Below, piece by piece: positions 18,407 to 25,822 of a stretch of 28,426 bases of DNA. The DNA lies in the NCBI GenBank assembly GCA_947424985.1, contig CANDYN010000003.1, positions 1 to 28,426 of the forward strand, in the 5' to 3' direction. Positions within the stretch are counted from its first letter, which is position 1; each line of letters begins with the position of its first letter. Position numbers and translations under genes: made by a program. The notes under the pieces were generated by a model that was not told the origin of the DNA, made no database searches, and worked only from the letters and a program-made list of their open reading frames with translations. The stretch comes from Rickettsiales bacterium. Lineage in GTDB: Bacteria > Pseudomonadota > Alphaproteobacteria > Rickettsiales > Deianiraeaceae.

Positions 18407-19656
18407 TGAGCAACACTATAAACACCAACAACAACGGAATACGCATATATATTGGTGGACCGCAAGGTGTTGGAAAAACAACTTTAATAAAAGAATTATC
18501 TAAAAAGTATAATGTTCCATGTTATACTTCGTCACAAGTATTTATGAATTATCTCAACATCGATAGAAAGGCTTTGGAGGCTGTTGACGAAACAAACCCA
18601 GAGCTGATAACTGAAGTATTTACAGATTTTTACAATAAAAATAAAAATTTCATATTAGATGGTCATTTTCAACTTGCAAATAGCGCAACGCCAGACACTT
18701 TTACTGCGTGCATATTCTTATATGCTCCATTTGATATCATTTTACAAAGAAAAAAACTTGACCAACAAAGAATAAGACATGACAACAATACCGCTCAAGA
18801 CATTGGTGCGGAAATGTACAAAAAATTAGTTAGGGCATGTAAGTTTTCTAATAAAGTATTTATTTTAAATAACAATGATGAGACCAAAAATTCGTTAGTT
18901 AATTTAGAAAAGATAGTATTCATGAGCAAGATGTTACCGCAAGAAGATGCCGGCAAATTAATCTTTGCACAAGACTTACTTGATAACTTCCTTGCTCCAA
19001 ATATTGATTTCATCAAGGAATATTCACTTGGGCAGAAAGCAATTGCAAACAATAGAAATAATAAATATGAATCAAAGCCTCAATTAAATGCTTTTGTTAA
19101 AGGTTCTTTTGATTGTGTTCATATGGGTCATTTTTTAATGCTGTGCGATGCTAAGATGATTGCCTCATGGAAATTAAATCGTAAGTATCACGATACTAAA
19201 TTAACCGCAGTATTGTCACAACAGGACGGTGGAAAACACAAAGGGGTGGAGTATCTGCAACCGCAAAGCGAAAGAGAAAACGCAGTGTTGGGAACCGGGG
19301 TTGTTAATAAAACTGATTTTTGTGATGATACAAAGCTTTTTGTATTGCAAAATGCCAATGATATAGATTTATTTATTTTTGGAGCCGATCAAAATAACAG
19401 CTATTTTAAGGGAGTTGAAGATATTTGTAAACGTTTGCATATCAAAACAGCTAATTTATCGAGTAGATATGCAGATATCTCTTCCACAAAAATTAGAGAA
19501 AAGTCGATTTACAACAATATGTCATATCAGGAAGCAAAAAGTTATGTGGAACAAAATACACCAATATCAACAGAAAATAGAAAGAAATTAAAATACCTAA
19601 AATGCAAAGCAGCTATTAATAAAGAAAATCTAGATAATTTTAATATAATTTTATGA
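18403..19656 (+). CDS. Fusion of a P-loop kinase and a HxGH nucleotidyltransferase
   Basis: This is a two-domain cytosolic enzyme of 417 residues. The N-terminal half (about 12-200) is an adenylate/nucleoside-kinase-like P-loop domain with GGPQGVGKTT at 18-27, a FILDGHFQL strand-loop near 85-93, and a lid-like Arg/Lys-rich stretch (LQRKKLDQQRIRHD). The C-terminal half (about 228-375) is a nucleotidyltransferase of the cytidylyltransferase/NMN-adenylyltransferase type with KGSFDCVHMGH (233-243) and ISSTKIRE (359-366). NadR and FAD synthase have related motifs, but NadR places its nucleotidyltransferase first, the reverse of this order. The likely chemistry is phosphorylation of a small alcohol or sugar followed by activation to a CDP- or adenylyl derivative; donor and substrate are not readable. 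It overlaps both neighbours by 4 bases, so all three are tightly co-expressed. Confidence 0.82.
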   Translation: MMSNTINTNNNGIRIYIGGPQGVGKTTLIKELSKKYNVPCYTSSQVFMNYLNIDRKALEAVDETNPELITEVFTDFYNKNKNFILDGHFQLANSATPDTFTACIFLYAPFDIILQRKKLDQQRIRHDNNTAQDIGAEMYKKLVRACKFSNKVFILNNNDETKNSLVNLEKIVFMSKMLPQEDAGKLIFAQDLLDNFLAPNIDFIKEYSLGQKAIANNRNNKYESKPQLNAFVKGSFDCVHMGHFLMLCDAKMIASWKLNRKYHDTKLTAVLSQQDGGKHKGVEYLQPQSERENAVLGTGVVNKTDFCDDTKLFVLQNANDIDLFIFGADQNNSYFKGVEDICKRLHIKTANLSSRYADISSTKIREKSIYNNMSYQEAKSYVEQNTPISTENRKKLKYLKCKAAINKENLDNFNIIL

Positions 19657-20225
19657 TCACAAGAGAAGATATAAAAAATATAGTAATTAATAGACAGATG
19701 ACTCATATAAGACTAGTACAAGATTATATGATTATTTTAGAAGAAAATAAAGAGAAATTACCTTTTAAAATTGAAGATTTTGAATTAATAAGGCGAGCTA
19801 TGTTGCATGATTATACCAAATTTAGCAATGAACAAATCAACGGCTTTATTAAAATTGCACAGTATTACGAAAATAAAAAGCTTGGCATTCAAGATGACAG
19901 TATTAACAAAACAAGTCTTTATGAATGCTCAAATCTGCATTATTGCAGCGAACCTCATCACATAGAACATCATATTAGACATAACACAACAATGTCAGAT
20001 ATCGATATTTGCGAAATGTGCTGCGATATTGCTGCAACATCTGACAGAAACAAGCAGGAAGATTATACTGCATATTTTCTTGATGTTTTGTGTAAACAGT
20101 ATGAATTTTTTGAGCAAAAGAAGTTTGATTTCTTAGCTATTTTGGATATATTAATGGTAAATAAAATTACTAAATATTACTCAGATGACAATATTGAGAC
20201 TCACAATGCTTATCACAGAAAATAG
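19653..20225 (+). CDS. DUF5662-family HD-like protein
   Basis: This 190-residue helical protein matches the pattern of DUF5662. His18 (THIRLVQ) is followed by MLHDYTKF with His52-Asp53 and Lys56, then a histidine cluster EPHHIEHHIRH (100-110) and DICEMCCDIAA with Glu121 and Asp125. These His and Asp/Glu positions resemble the metal site of HD-domain phosphohydrolases, so a metal-dependent hydrolase acting on a phosphorylated small molecule or nucleotide is plausible. The family has no established activity that I know of. Its ATG overlaps the stop of the fusion gene by 4 bases, placing it firmly in the same operon. A role in removing phosphate from an intermediate, or clearing dead-end nucleotides, would fit the neighbours but is inference. 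Confidence 0.75.
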   Translation: MITREDIKNIVINRQMTHIRLVQDYMIILEENKEKLPFKIEDFELIRRAMLHDYTKFSNEQINGFIKIAQYYENKKLGIQDDSINKTSLYECSNLHYCSEPHHIEHHIRHNTTMSDIDICEMCCDIAATSDRNKQEDYTAYFLDVLCKQYEFFEQKKFDFLAILDILMVNKITKYYSDDNIETHNAYHRK

Positions 20226-20238
20226 ATTTTTATGAAAT

Positions 20239-20715
20239 ATGGATAAAATACACATACTTGGCGGACCGGGATCGGGAAAGAGTTATTTGGGTAAGCAATT
20301 ATCCAATATCTATGGTATAAAACTATATTCTTTGGACGATATTTTTTGGGATAATGGTAATAATAAATACGGCATTATAACAAATGAAATTATTAGAAAT
20401 GACAAACTAAAATCACTGCTTAAAAATAATAAATGGATCATAGAGGGCACATATTTTGAATGGGTAAAAGAAAGTTTTGAAAGAGCGGATATAATTATTG
20501 TGCTAAATACGCATTTTATGATTCGCTGCTATCGAATAATTAAGCGTTTTATATTGAATAAATTTCACCCCACTGGAAGAAAAGAAAATATTGGGAATTT
20601 ATTGAGAATGCTGTATTGGAATTATGAGTACGAGCACAAGATTCATAAATCAGCACTACTCGCCACTGACTCCTTTAATGCAAAACGCATTATATTAAAA
20701 AACATAAAACTATAA
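20239..20715 (+). CDS. Small P-loop NTPase/kinase (FlaR/topology-modulation-like)
   Basis: This is a 158-residue adenylate-kinase-like P-loop protein. Walker A is GGPGSGKS at 8-15. A strand then leads into LYSLDDIFWDNG, and WIIEGTYFEWVKESFERADIIIVL is the characteristic block of small kinases annotated as FlaR or topology-modulation proteins. An Arg/Lys-rich lid (RCYRIIKRFILNKFHPTGR) follows. Related proteins are predicted phosphotransferases with unknown substrates. It starts 13 bases after the DUF5662 gene and ends the plus-strand operon; its stop is almost touching the stop of the convergent glycosyltransferase gene. At 158 residues it is slightly shorter than many relatives (about 170-180), so the C-terminus may be trimmed. 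Confidence 0.8.
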   Translation: MDKIHILGGPGSGKSYLGKQLSNIYGIKLYSLDDIFWDNGNNKYGIITNEIIRNDKLKSLLKNNKWIIEGTYFEWVKESFERADIIIVLNTHFMIRCYRIIKRFILNKFHPTGRKENIGNLLRMLYWNYEYEHKIHKSALLATDSFNAKRIILKNIKL

Positions 20716-20716
20716 A

Positions 20717-21853
20717 TCACCACTGTATTGAGTGACTTGATTTAAACTTTTCATAAACAGATGTATATAATCTCTCTGGATCTTGATTCTTAATGGCGTT
20801 AAATTTATTGATATAATATTTTGCCCATATTGGCATATCATCTTCAGTCAAAGGATGTGTCCATTCTGCAACTGATGTATAATTTATATCTTGTACTCTT
20901 AAAAAAGAAATATCTGATACATCTATAAAATCGCTTTTAAAGTCGTTTCCAAAATAACTCTTACAATTCCTGTAAAATAAAATATCTTCCCCTAAACTGA
21001 CAGGTGGTATTCCACCAAATGCATTTACAGCTCTTTCCCATAAATCAAATCTAAAAGCTTGCAGTCCACCATCGCAACTGATATGTGGAAATGCCAATGA
21101 TAATAATCTTGGAAAACGTTCTTCAACGGTGTAATTTGTATATTTCGTGTCATTACTATTGAGGCTATTGTGCATGACTAAATGTAAATCTTTTTCGCTT
21201 GGCATGTAATTTCCATTTACATCTTTAGTAAAATCAATATTATAGAAACCACATTGCTGAGTTTTAACGACAAATGTAACAAATTTCAATACCCTTACAA
21301 AATCGTTCTCTCTTATATTGTTAACAATATTTGCAACATAATTATCGCTTCTGAAATCGTCATCATCAAAACAACAAATATAATCAGCATCACCAAACTT
21401 CTCTTTAAGTGCAGCTATTGCGAAATTTCTTTTCATTCCAATTGTTGGACGGCTTGCCATAATTTGTTGCTTAAACGTTGATTTTACTGGATAATTTTTA
21501 TCCCATGGCAAAAAATTATTCCATGCAATTGCCATTTGTGTAATCTTTTGCCATCTTGCGCTATTCATTCCACTGTCAGATGGAATAAATGAAGATGCAT
21601 ACTGGAAATTTTGTAATATTTTTTTATCGATATTATTTCTATTTGGAATATGAAAATATAACAAAAAATCTTCATGTTTCCAATTTCGAAAAAATGGATG
21701 AGATAAATCACTTGAGTCAACAATGCATATTTTTATATCACAATTAACTTTTTGTTTCTTAATTTGCTCAATTATCGATACAAGACCGAAAAACCTTAAT
21801 GCTGAATCATTTCCTAATCGATATGTTGGACAAACAATAAATATTTTTTGCAT
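20717..21853 (-). CDS. Glycosyltransferase-like protein with a GT-A (family 2-type) fold
   Basis: This 378-residue soluble protein has the layout of an inverting GT-A glycosyltransferase. The N-terminal strand FIVCPTYR (5-11) is the usual family-2 opening. Near the middle lies IGMKRNFAI, then DADYICCFDDDDF with D163-D166, matching the metal- and nucleotide-sugar-binding DxD. Later, GGIPPVSLGEDILFYR (about 290-310) resembles the acceptor/catalytic ED motif. The segment between the first strand and the DxD is longer than in typical family-2 enzymes, so it may be a divergent subfamily. There is no transmembrane segment. It is transcribed opposite to the operon and diverges from the deacetylase gene over 68 bases. 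In context it would attach a sugar to the cluster's product; sugar and acceptor are unknown. Confidence 0.72.
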   Translation of the reverse strand: MQKIFIVCPTYRLGNDSALRFFGLVSIIEQIKKQKVNCDIKICIVDSSDLSHPFFRNWKHEDFLLYFHIPNRNNIDKKILQNFQYASSFIPSDSGMNSARWQKITQMAIAWNNFLPWDKNYPVKSTFKQQIMASRPTIGMKRNFAIAALKEKFGDADYICCFDDDDFRSDNYVANIVNNIRENDFVRVLKFVTFVVKTQQCGFYNIDFTKDVNGNYMPSEKDLHLVMHNSLNSNDTKYTNYTVEERFPRLLSLAFPHISCDGGLQAFRFDLWERAVNAFGGIPPVSLGEDILFYRNCKSYFGNDFKSDFIDVSDISFLRVQDINYTSVAEWTHPLTEDDMPIWAKYYINKFNAIKNQDPERLYTSVYEKFKSSHSIQW

Positions 21854-21921
21854 TAAATAACAAGAATAGTTGCAATTAATACAATGTATAATATTTATTA
21901 TGCAATAAATTATTATTTGAT
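21854..21921. promoter_or_regulatory. Divergent promoter region, glycosyltransferase and deacetylase genes
   Basis: A perfect -10 hexamer TATAAT (21887-21892), preceded by TG, points toward the deacetylase gene 30 bases downstream. TTGCAA (21870-21875) is only 11 bases before it, too close to be its -35 box. The minus-strand gene has a TTGCAT but no strong -10 box. The whole stretch is extremely AT-rich, so the call is weak. Confidence 0.3.
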
Positions 21922-22593
21922 ATGTTAAAAAATTATGAAAAAGGTGAGAGGATAATTAGCATAAACAATCAGATATTATTAACATTCGATGATGGACCGA
22001 GTGATATATGGACAAAAAAAATACTAAATATTTTGAAAAAATATCGTATTAAAGTTATTTTTTTTGTAGTTGGCGAGCTTGTCAAGAAGAACCAAGATAT
22101 TTTAAAACAAATATACCATGACGGTCATGACATTGGCGTACATTGTTATACTCATGAAGATTTTAGCACCCTTAATAAAGAGAGCATACAATGGCAAATA
22201 ACTAGCACACTTAATGAAATTAGAAATGTTATTCCAGATTGTAATGTCAAGGTATTTAGACCTCCCTACGGTCGTAAAAATGAAAGTATAAATCACATTG
22301 CAAACGAACTTGGTCTGCACGTTATGCAATGGAGTTTGTCAGCTCATGATCAACACGATAAAAGTACATATTACACAATCAAAGAAAGAATGTTGCAAAT
22401 AAAAAACGGCGATATAGTTCTTATGCATGACAATATAGATGCACTAGCTGGTCATATTGCAGCAAATGGAGAGATCATGAGGAGTGATAAAATAAATGTT
22501 ATACAATATTTAGATCAAGAGTTACCACTTCTAATTGAGAAGTATCAATTCGTTAGTATTAAAGATATTTTTAATGATGATATTCGTGCATGA
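21922..22593 (+). CDS. Polysaccharide deacetylase, NodB homology domain (CE4), cytosolic
   Basis: This is a metal-dependent N- or O-deacetylase of carbohydrate esterase family 4, 223 residues. All five family motifs are visible: LTFDDGPSD (20-28, with the metal and base Asp pair), H74-x3-H78 in GVHCYTHEDF, FRPPYGRKN (112-120), W137 in the MQWSLSAHD region, and DIVLMHD (164-170). There is no signal peptide, so the enzyme should act in the cytoplasm, like rhizobial NodB (which has similar length) and unlike secreted peptidoglycan or chitin deacetylases. That suits modification of a biosynthetic intermediate before export, consistent with the nearby glycosyltransferase and ABC exporter. It is the last gene of the central cluster. 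Confidence 0.9.
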   Translation: MLKNYEKGERIISINNQILLTFDDGPSDIWTKKILNILKKYRIKVIFFVVGELVKKNQDILKQIYHDGHDIGVHCYTHEDFSTLNKESIQWQITSTLNEIRNVIPDCNVKVFRPPYGRKNESINHIANELGLHVMQWSLSAHDQHDKSTYYTIKERMLQIKNGDIVLMHDNIDALAGHIAANGEIMRSDKINVIQYLDQELPLLIEKYQFVSIKDIFNDDIRA

Positions 22594-22615
22594 ACATTGT
22601 ACCAAAGAATGTATC

Positions 22616-22643
22616 TTTCCCTAAAATTCGAACAGGAAATTTT
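22616..22643. repeat. Short degenerate copy of the repeat's terminal stem motif
   Basis: CCCTAAAATTCGAACAGGAAA and its flanks match the right-end stem of repeat copies 1 and 2. TTTCC at 22616-22620 can pair with GGAAA at 22635-22639. It lies between two convergent genes and is followed on the plus strand by TTTTAATTT, so it could help end transcription. The stem is short, so this is tentative. Confidence 0.35.
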
Positions 22644-22651
22644 AATTTAGT

Positions 22652-23224
22652 TCAAAGAAATATCTTTGCATGCAACAAGAAATGGCAAACGATATACAGT
22701 TCATGGCCATCAAATACTTCGCCATTTTTTAATTTATCTCTAACCTTGGCACCGTTAAAATGTTTGTCCTCAGTGTTAGGAATCAATTCAAGCACAAACT
22801 CTAGCATTTCACCGGTGAGTGATTCGTCTTTGAATAATTTCTTTTCAATGTATTCACATTTTTCCAATACATCTTCTTTTGCAGCATTGTAGATATGATG
22901 ATTCGCGACATCATCTATATTGTCTGCGTTATTACCACTTTTAAGCCTTCTACCCACTCCCATTAGACTTATTCCAGTCACTCCATCTGTTGTTTTAAGG
23001 TTTATACGATAATCTCCAAATGGATTATAATTTTTAATGACCGGATTTCGATTTTCAATATTCAAAAATACTTGTTTAAATATTTCCAGTCTATCTTCAT
23101 GATTAAAAGTTGTTTTGTTAAGCTGTTCTGCATCGGCAATATACATCTCCCAATCTTCTAGCCAGATTTTATCTTGATTATCAAATAATAATTTTGCCAA
23201 TAAGTGCAATAATATTTTGCGCAT
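22652..23224 (-). CDS. Hypothetical 190-residue protein
   Basis: I do not recognise this family. The protein is soluble, acidic, with an ATG start at 23224 and no signal peptide. Distinct segments are RLEIFKQVFLNIENRNPVIK, a Gly-rich GVTGISLMGVGRRLKSGNNA and the helix-like DVLEKCEYIEKKLFKD. A 100-codon frame runs antisense over its 3' part, but that frame is rich in Ser, Phe and Asn as expected for an antisense shadow, so I prefer this strand. It lies beside the recombinase relic, with only 12 bases between its start and that open frame, which suggests it belongs to an integrated accessory segment. Nothing in the sequence indicates a function. Confidence 0.55.
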   Translation of the reverse strand: MRKILLHLLAKLLFDNQDKIWLEDWEMYIADAEQLNKTTFNHEDRLEIFKQVFLNIENRNPVIKNYNPFGDYRINLKTTDGVTGISLMGVGRRLKSGNNADNIDDVANHHIYNAAKEDVLEKCEYIEKKLFKDESLTGEMLEFVLELIPNTEDKHFNGAKVRDKLKNGEVFDGHELYIVCHFLLHAKIFL

Positions 23225-23236
23225 TCATTAAGCTAA

Positions 23237-23602
23237 ACTTTTAATCATCAAATCTACACCTCATCAGATAAACAAACCATAAATATTATAGCGGACACAA
23301 AAACAAGCAGAATAATACCAACGAAAGTTAATAAGACTTTATTGAAAGCGGTGGCAACTGGGTATAGGTATAAACAACTAGTGGAATCTGGAACAACAAT
23401 TACAGAGATCTCAAAGCAAGAAAATAAACAAGATACTTACATTGGAAGAATGGTAAAACTTGGATATTTAAGTCCGAGAATTGTTGAATCAATTTTTGAA
23501 GCAAAGCATAATGAAAACCTCACAATTGTAGCTTTAGAGAAAATCGCAGATGCAAATATTGACTGGAACAATCAGGAAATGGCATTTGCGGAATATAGAT
23601 AG
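23237..23602 (+). pseudogene. C-terminal relic of a large serine recombinase
   Basis: The frame is open from a stop at 23234 to 23602 but has no ATG start; only a TTG at 23342 is available. The protein matches the C-terminal region of large serine recombinases common in alphaproteobacteria: a LLKAVATGYRYKQLVESG block, then ITEISKQENKQDTYIGRMVK (a helix-turn-helix-like element), LGYLSPRIVESIF, and a final IDWNNQEMAFAEYR. In full enzymes these follow the resolvase catalytic and zinc-ribbon domains, which are absent here. The upstream residues (IIADTKTSRIIPTKVNK) also resemble the beta-strand region preceding this block, so the 5' part was lost by deletion. It marks a former mobile element next to the repeat copy 2. 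A standalone DNA-binding protein is a less likely reading. Confidence 0.65.
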
Positions 23603-23748
23603 GCTGGACTCAAGTCTTTTAGCTACTAACTATTAGCTAAAACAATCATCGAAATTTATCTTACAACAAAACAAATTTCAGACACTTAGATTGTTCTACG
23701 TACTTCAAAAACATATATCCTTAAAAATCATACAACCGCACCTCCTCA

Positions 23749-24086
23749 TTTTCACTAAAAGAGAGCTTCGCCCAATTTCGTTATTTTGGTCTCTAAAATG
23801 AGAGCTCTCCGGTGCAGAACGTTGTTGAAGAAGCCACATGCTGCGGGGTTATTTGCAGTTATGTAAATTTTAGGGATGAATTTCAAAAACACTGGCGGTG
23901 GAGTTTCAGCATAGGCAACATAGCTTTTTCTAGCGGCTATATTTTAGCAAGTTAATTCCCTGATGATATGGGTAAATACAGGGAAATTTTAAAATATCGG
24001 ATAGTTTTTAATGTTTTTTTTGCTCTGGAACGCCATCTACCATTAGAAATAGTTCAAAATTCCCTAAAAAGATAACAGGGAATTTT
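23749..24086. repeat. Dispersed repeat, copy 2 (about 340 bases)
   Basis: This is the partner of 11583-11924. It has better preserved stems: GAGAGCT at 23761-23767 with AGCTCTC at 23803-23809; AATTCCCTG at 23954-23962 with CAGGGAA at 23979-23985; and a perfect 9-base stem AAATTCCCT (24057-24065) with AGGGAATTT (24077-24085) around an 11-base loop. The two copies share layout and orientation but differ at many positions, so the duplication is not recent. No transposase or target-site duplication was identified. Confidence 0.75.
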
Positions 24087-24145
24087 AGGGTTATAAAAAT
24101 ACATTTTATTTTCTGCTTCCTCAAATCAAAGTTATATGTTTATAT

Positions 24146-24173
24146 TAATCGGAAGTAAAATTTTAACCGATTA
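24146..24173. promoter_or_regulatory. Inverted repeat in the leader of the methyltransferase-dioxygenase operon
   Basis: A perfect 7-base inverted repeat, TAATCGG (24146-24152) and CCGATTA (24167-24173), is separated by 14 bases and ends 12 bases before the ATG at 24186. A TATAAT lies at 24176-24181, too near the ATG for a normal leader but compatible with a leaderless transcript. The palindrome could be an operator or a stem-loop in the mRNA. Confidence 0.35.
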
Positions 24174-24185
24174 TTTATAATCTAT

Positions 24186-24941
24186 ATGAGCTTTAAAATA
24201 GCAACTAGCAAAGAATTTACCAATACCTGGCTTAGAACTGGAAAAGATCCTGATGGCAATATATTATCCATAATGGTTTCTGGTGGAGGTAAAGACAGTT
24301 ACAAGCAATATGTCTTAAGGAATATCCAAAAAAGCAATATGTTAGCTAAATCCAACCAAGTCTTTGATTTTGTAAATGCAGTTACAAACGACAGAACTTT
24401 ATTTGTAGGTGAGGGTAATTTCAGCTTTTGTCTGTCAATTACAGGGCAAATAAGAAATCCCCATAACATGGTAACCACTATCAATGAGGCTCAAAATAAA
24501 TTTTCAGATTTAACAAAACAAAATATCAAGTCACTACAGAGGCTTGGTATTAAAGTATTTTGTAAAACTGACGCAACTCGAATTAATAACGATTTCATGG
24601 GGCAAATTTTTCAAAATATTATTTTCCAGTTTCCACATACTGGTAATCGCGAGCCTATTGAAGGTAGGAATCCAAATTTTATATTACTTCGTGATTTTTT
24701 AAAATCTGCTAAGCCTCTTTTATCTTACGGTGGCAAAGTAATTGTTTCAATGGTGGACAGTCCTTATTATCGTGGAGCTTTTCAACTTGAAGAAGCTGGA
24801 ACTGAAGCAAAATATAAACGATACAGCATTTATAAATTCAATCCCTTGCTTTTTCTAAACTATATTCATACAATGACTAATGAGGATGAGAGTGCTATAT
24901 CAAAAAATGATGATTTAATAACGGTTGTATTTGAAGTATGA
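24186..24941 (+). CDS. BMT5-like (DUF2431) Rossmann-fold methyltransferase
   Basis: This 251-residue protein matches the DUF2431 family, whose eukaryotic member Bmt5 methylates a uridine in 25S rRNA at N3. The S-adenosylmethionine motif is TLFVGEGNFSF (about 71-81), followed by MVTTINEAQNKF (second strand, acidic residue), LGIKVFCKTDATRI, the family hallmark IIFQFPHTGN (about 147-156), and GGKVIVSMVDSPYYRGAF in the C-terminal half. The first 70 residues are a distinct N-terminal region. Being in an ATGA overlap with the AlkB-like gene, the two are co-translated. The likely substrate is RNA, by family analogy, but no bacterial target is known to me. The fragment of duplicated leader downstream at about 26870-26920 suggests that this operon was once copied. 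Confidence 0.85.
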   Translation: MSFKIATSKEFTNTWLRTGKDPDGNILSIMVSGGGKDSYKQYVLRNIQKSNMLAKSNQVFDFVNAVTNDRTLFVGEGNFSFCLSITGQIRNPHNMVTTINEAQNKFSDLTKQNIKSLQRLGIKVFCKTDATRINNDFMGQIFQNIIFQFPHTGNREPIEGRNPNFILLRDFLKSAKPLLSYGGKVIVSMVDSPYYRGAFQLEEAGTEAKYKRYSIYKFNPLLFLNYIHTMTNEDESAISKNDDLITVVFEV

Positions 24942-25456
24942 GTTTGTTTGCAAGTGAAAACTCCAATATTGAAGGTTTAACGTACATCAAAGACTATATT
25001 ACCGTAGAACAAGAACAATTCCTAATCTCAAAAATAGATGAACAACTGTGGTTAAATGACCTCAAAAGGAGAGTGCAACATTATGGATATAAATACGACT
25101 ATAAAGCAAGAAGGATAACGCCCGATTTAAAGATTGGCGAAGTTCCTGATTGGCTGCAAATCTTACCAGACTTTGACCAAGTTATTGTTAATGAATACCT
25201 CTGTGGACAAGGGATAGCACCTCACATTGATTGCATTCCATGTTTTGATGATACTATTTGTTCCTTAAGCCTTCTTGAGCCTTGTGAGATGGTATTGGAG
25301 AAAGATAATATAAAACATTCAATAATTTTAGAACCGAGAAGCTTATTGATTTTACAGGGCGGTGCTCGTTATAAATGGAAACATTCAATTGCGCAAAGGA
25401 AGTCTAATATCAAAAATAGGAGGGTAAGTGTAACGTTTAGGAGGGTGATTTTATAA
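24938..25456 (+). CDS. AlkB/ALKBH8-like 2-oxoglutarate- and Fe(II)-dependent dioxygenase
   Basis: This 172-residue enzyme has the AlkB jelly-roll pattern and oxidises methyl or alkyl groups on nucleic acid. Key features are VNEYLCGQGIAPHID, giving the iron ligands His-x-Asp at about residues 97-99, then ICSLSLLEPCEMVLE. PRSLLILQGGARYKWKHSI follows, with the third ligand His near 149. The C-terminal RRVSVTFRRVI carries the Arg pair that binds 2-oxoglutarate and shapes the active site. The GGARYKWKH and NEY-GQGI-HID blocks are closest to the ALKBH8/short-AlkB type, which acts on tRNA in eukaryotes. Its ATG overlaps the methyltransferase stop by 4 bases. A degraded second copy is at about 26920-27274. 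A role in reversing or following RNA methylation is inferred from the pairing, not shown. Confidence 0.9.
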   Translation: MSLFASENSNIEGLTYIKDYITVEQEQFLISKIDEQLWLNDLKRRVQHYGYKYDYKARRITPDLKIGEVPDWLQILPDFDQVIVNEYLCGQGIAPHIDCIPCFDDTICSLSLLEPCEMVLEKDNIKHSIILEPRSLLILQGGARYKWKHSIAQRKSNIKNRRVSVTFRRVIL

Positions 25457-25748
25457 ATTCTGTAAATCTTTCAAAGTACCCTTTCCCCACATCCCAAGCT
25501 TTCCATACCTTGGTTCTAGATTTCCTATTGTGTAAACTGCCTTTACTGCCGCAAAACCTTTAATCCAATGTTCAATTTTGCTATCTTCGTCAAGTTTTTG
25601 AGTTTTATAAATCTCACCTTCCGTAAGTATTGCTCCATAAACTTCTTTGTCATTTAAGATAACAACTGCCTCTTCAGATCCGGGGTCCATGTTCTGCCAT
25701 TCCAGAAATTACACAATATTCGCCTTCTTTATAATTCTCATGCTTCAT
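25451..25748 (-). pseudogene. Frameshifted hypothetical gene (about 98 codons before the shift)
   Basis: Two frames join at a run of four G at 25682-25685 (C on the coding strand). The first frame starts at an ATG at 25748 and reads MKHENYKEGEYCVISGMAEH; removal of one C joins it to GSEEAVVILNDKEVYGAIL in the downstream frame, which then runs to the stop at 25451. The joined protein looks continuous: acidic, with GEIYKTQKLDEDSKIEHWIK and a C-terminal YTIGNLEPRYGKLGMWGKG. I do not recognise the family. The 3' end overlaps the stop of the AlkB-like gene by 6 bases. Probably the last gene of the minus-strand operon; either a decayed gene or a one-base sequencing error. Confidence 0.6.
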
Positions 25749-25822
25749 TGATAGGTTGTTATGAAACAAATTGAGGCATTGGTTGAAAAATAGCATCTTG
25801 GGTTTTTTTCTCAGATGATTTC

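Larger units (their letters stand above)
23603..24185. other. 583-base gene-free stretch
   Basis: It holds repeat copy 2 (about 23749-24086) and the leader of the methyltransferase operon with its inverted repeat (24146-24173). No gene is visible in it. Confidence 0.6.

Noticed and set aside
22590..22892. Plus-strand frame of 100 codons downstream of the deacetylase
   Set aside because: It is antisense to the longer 190-residue gene, rich in Ser, Phe and Asn, and matches no family; its ATG overlap with the deacetylase stop looks coincidental.
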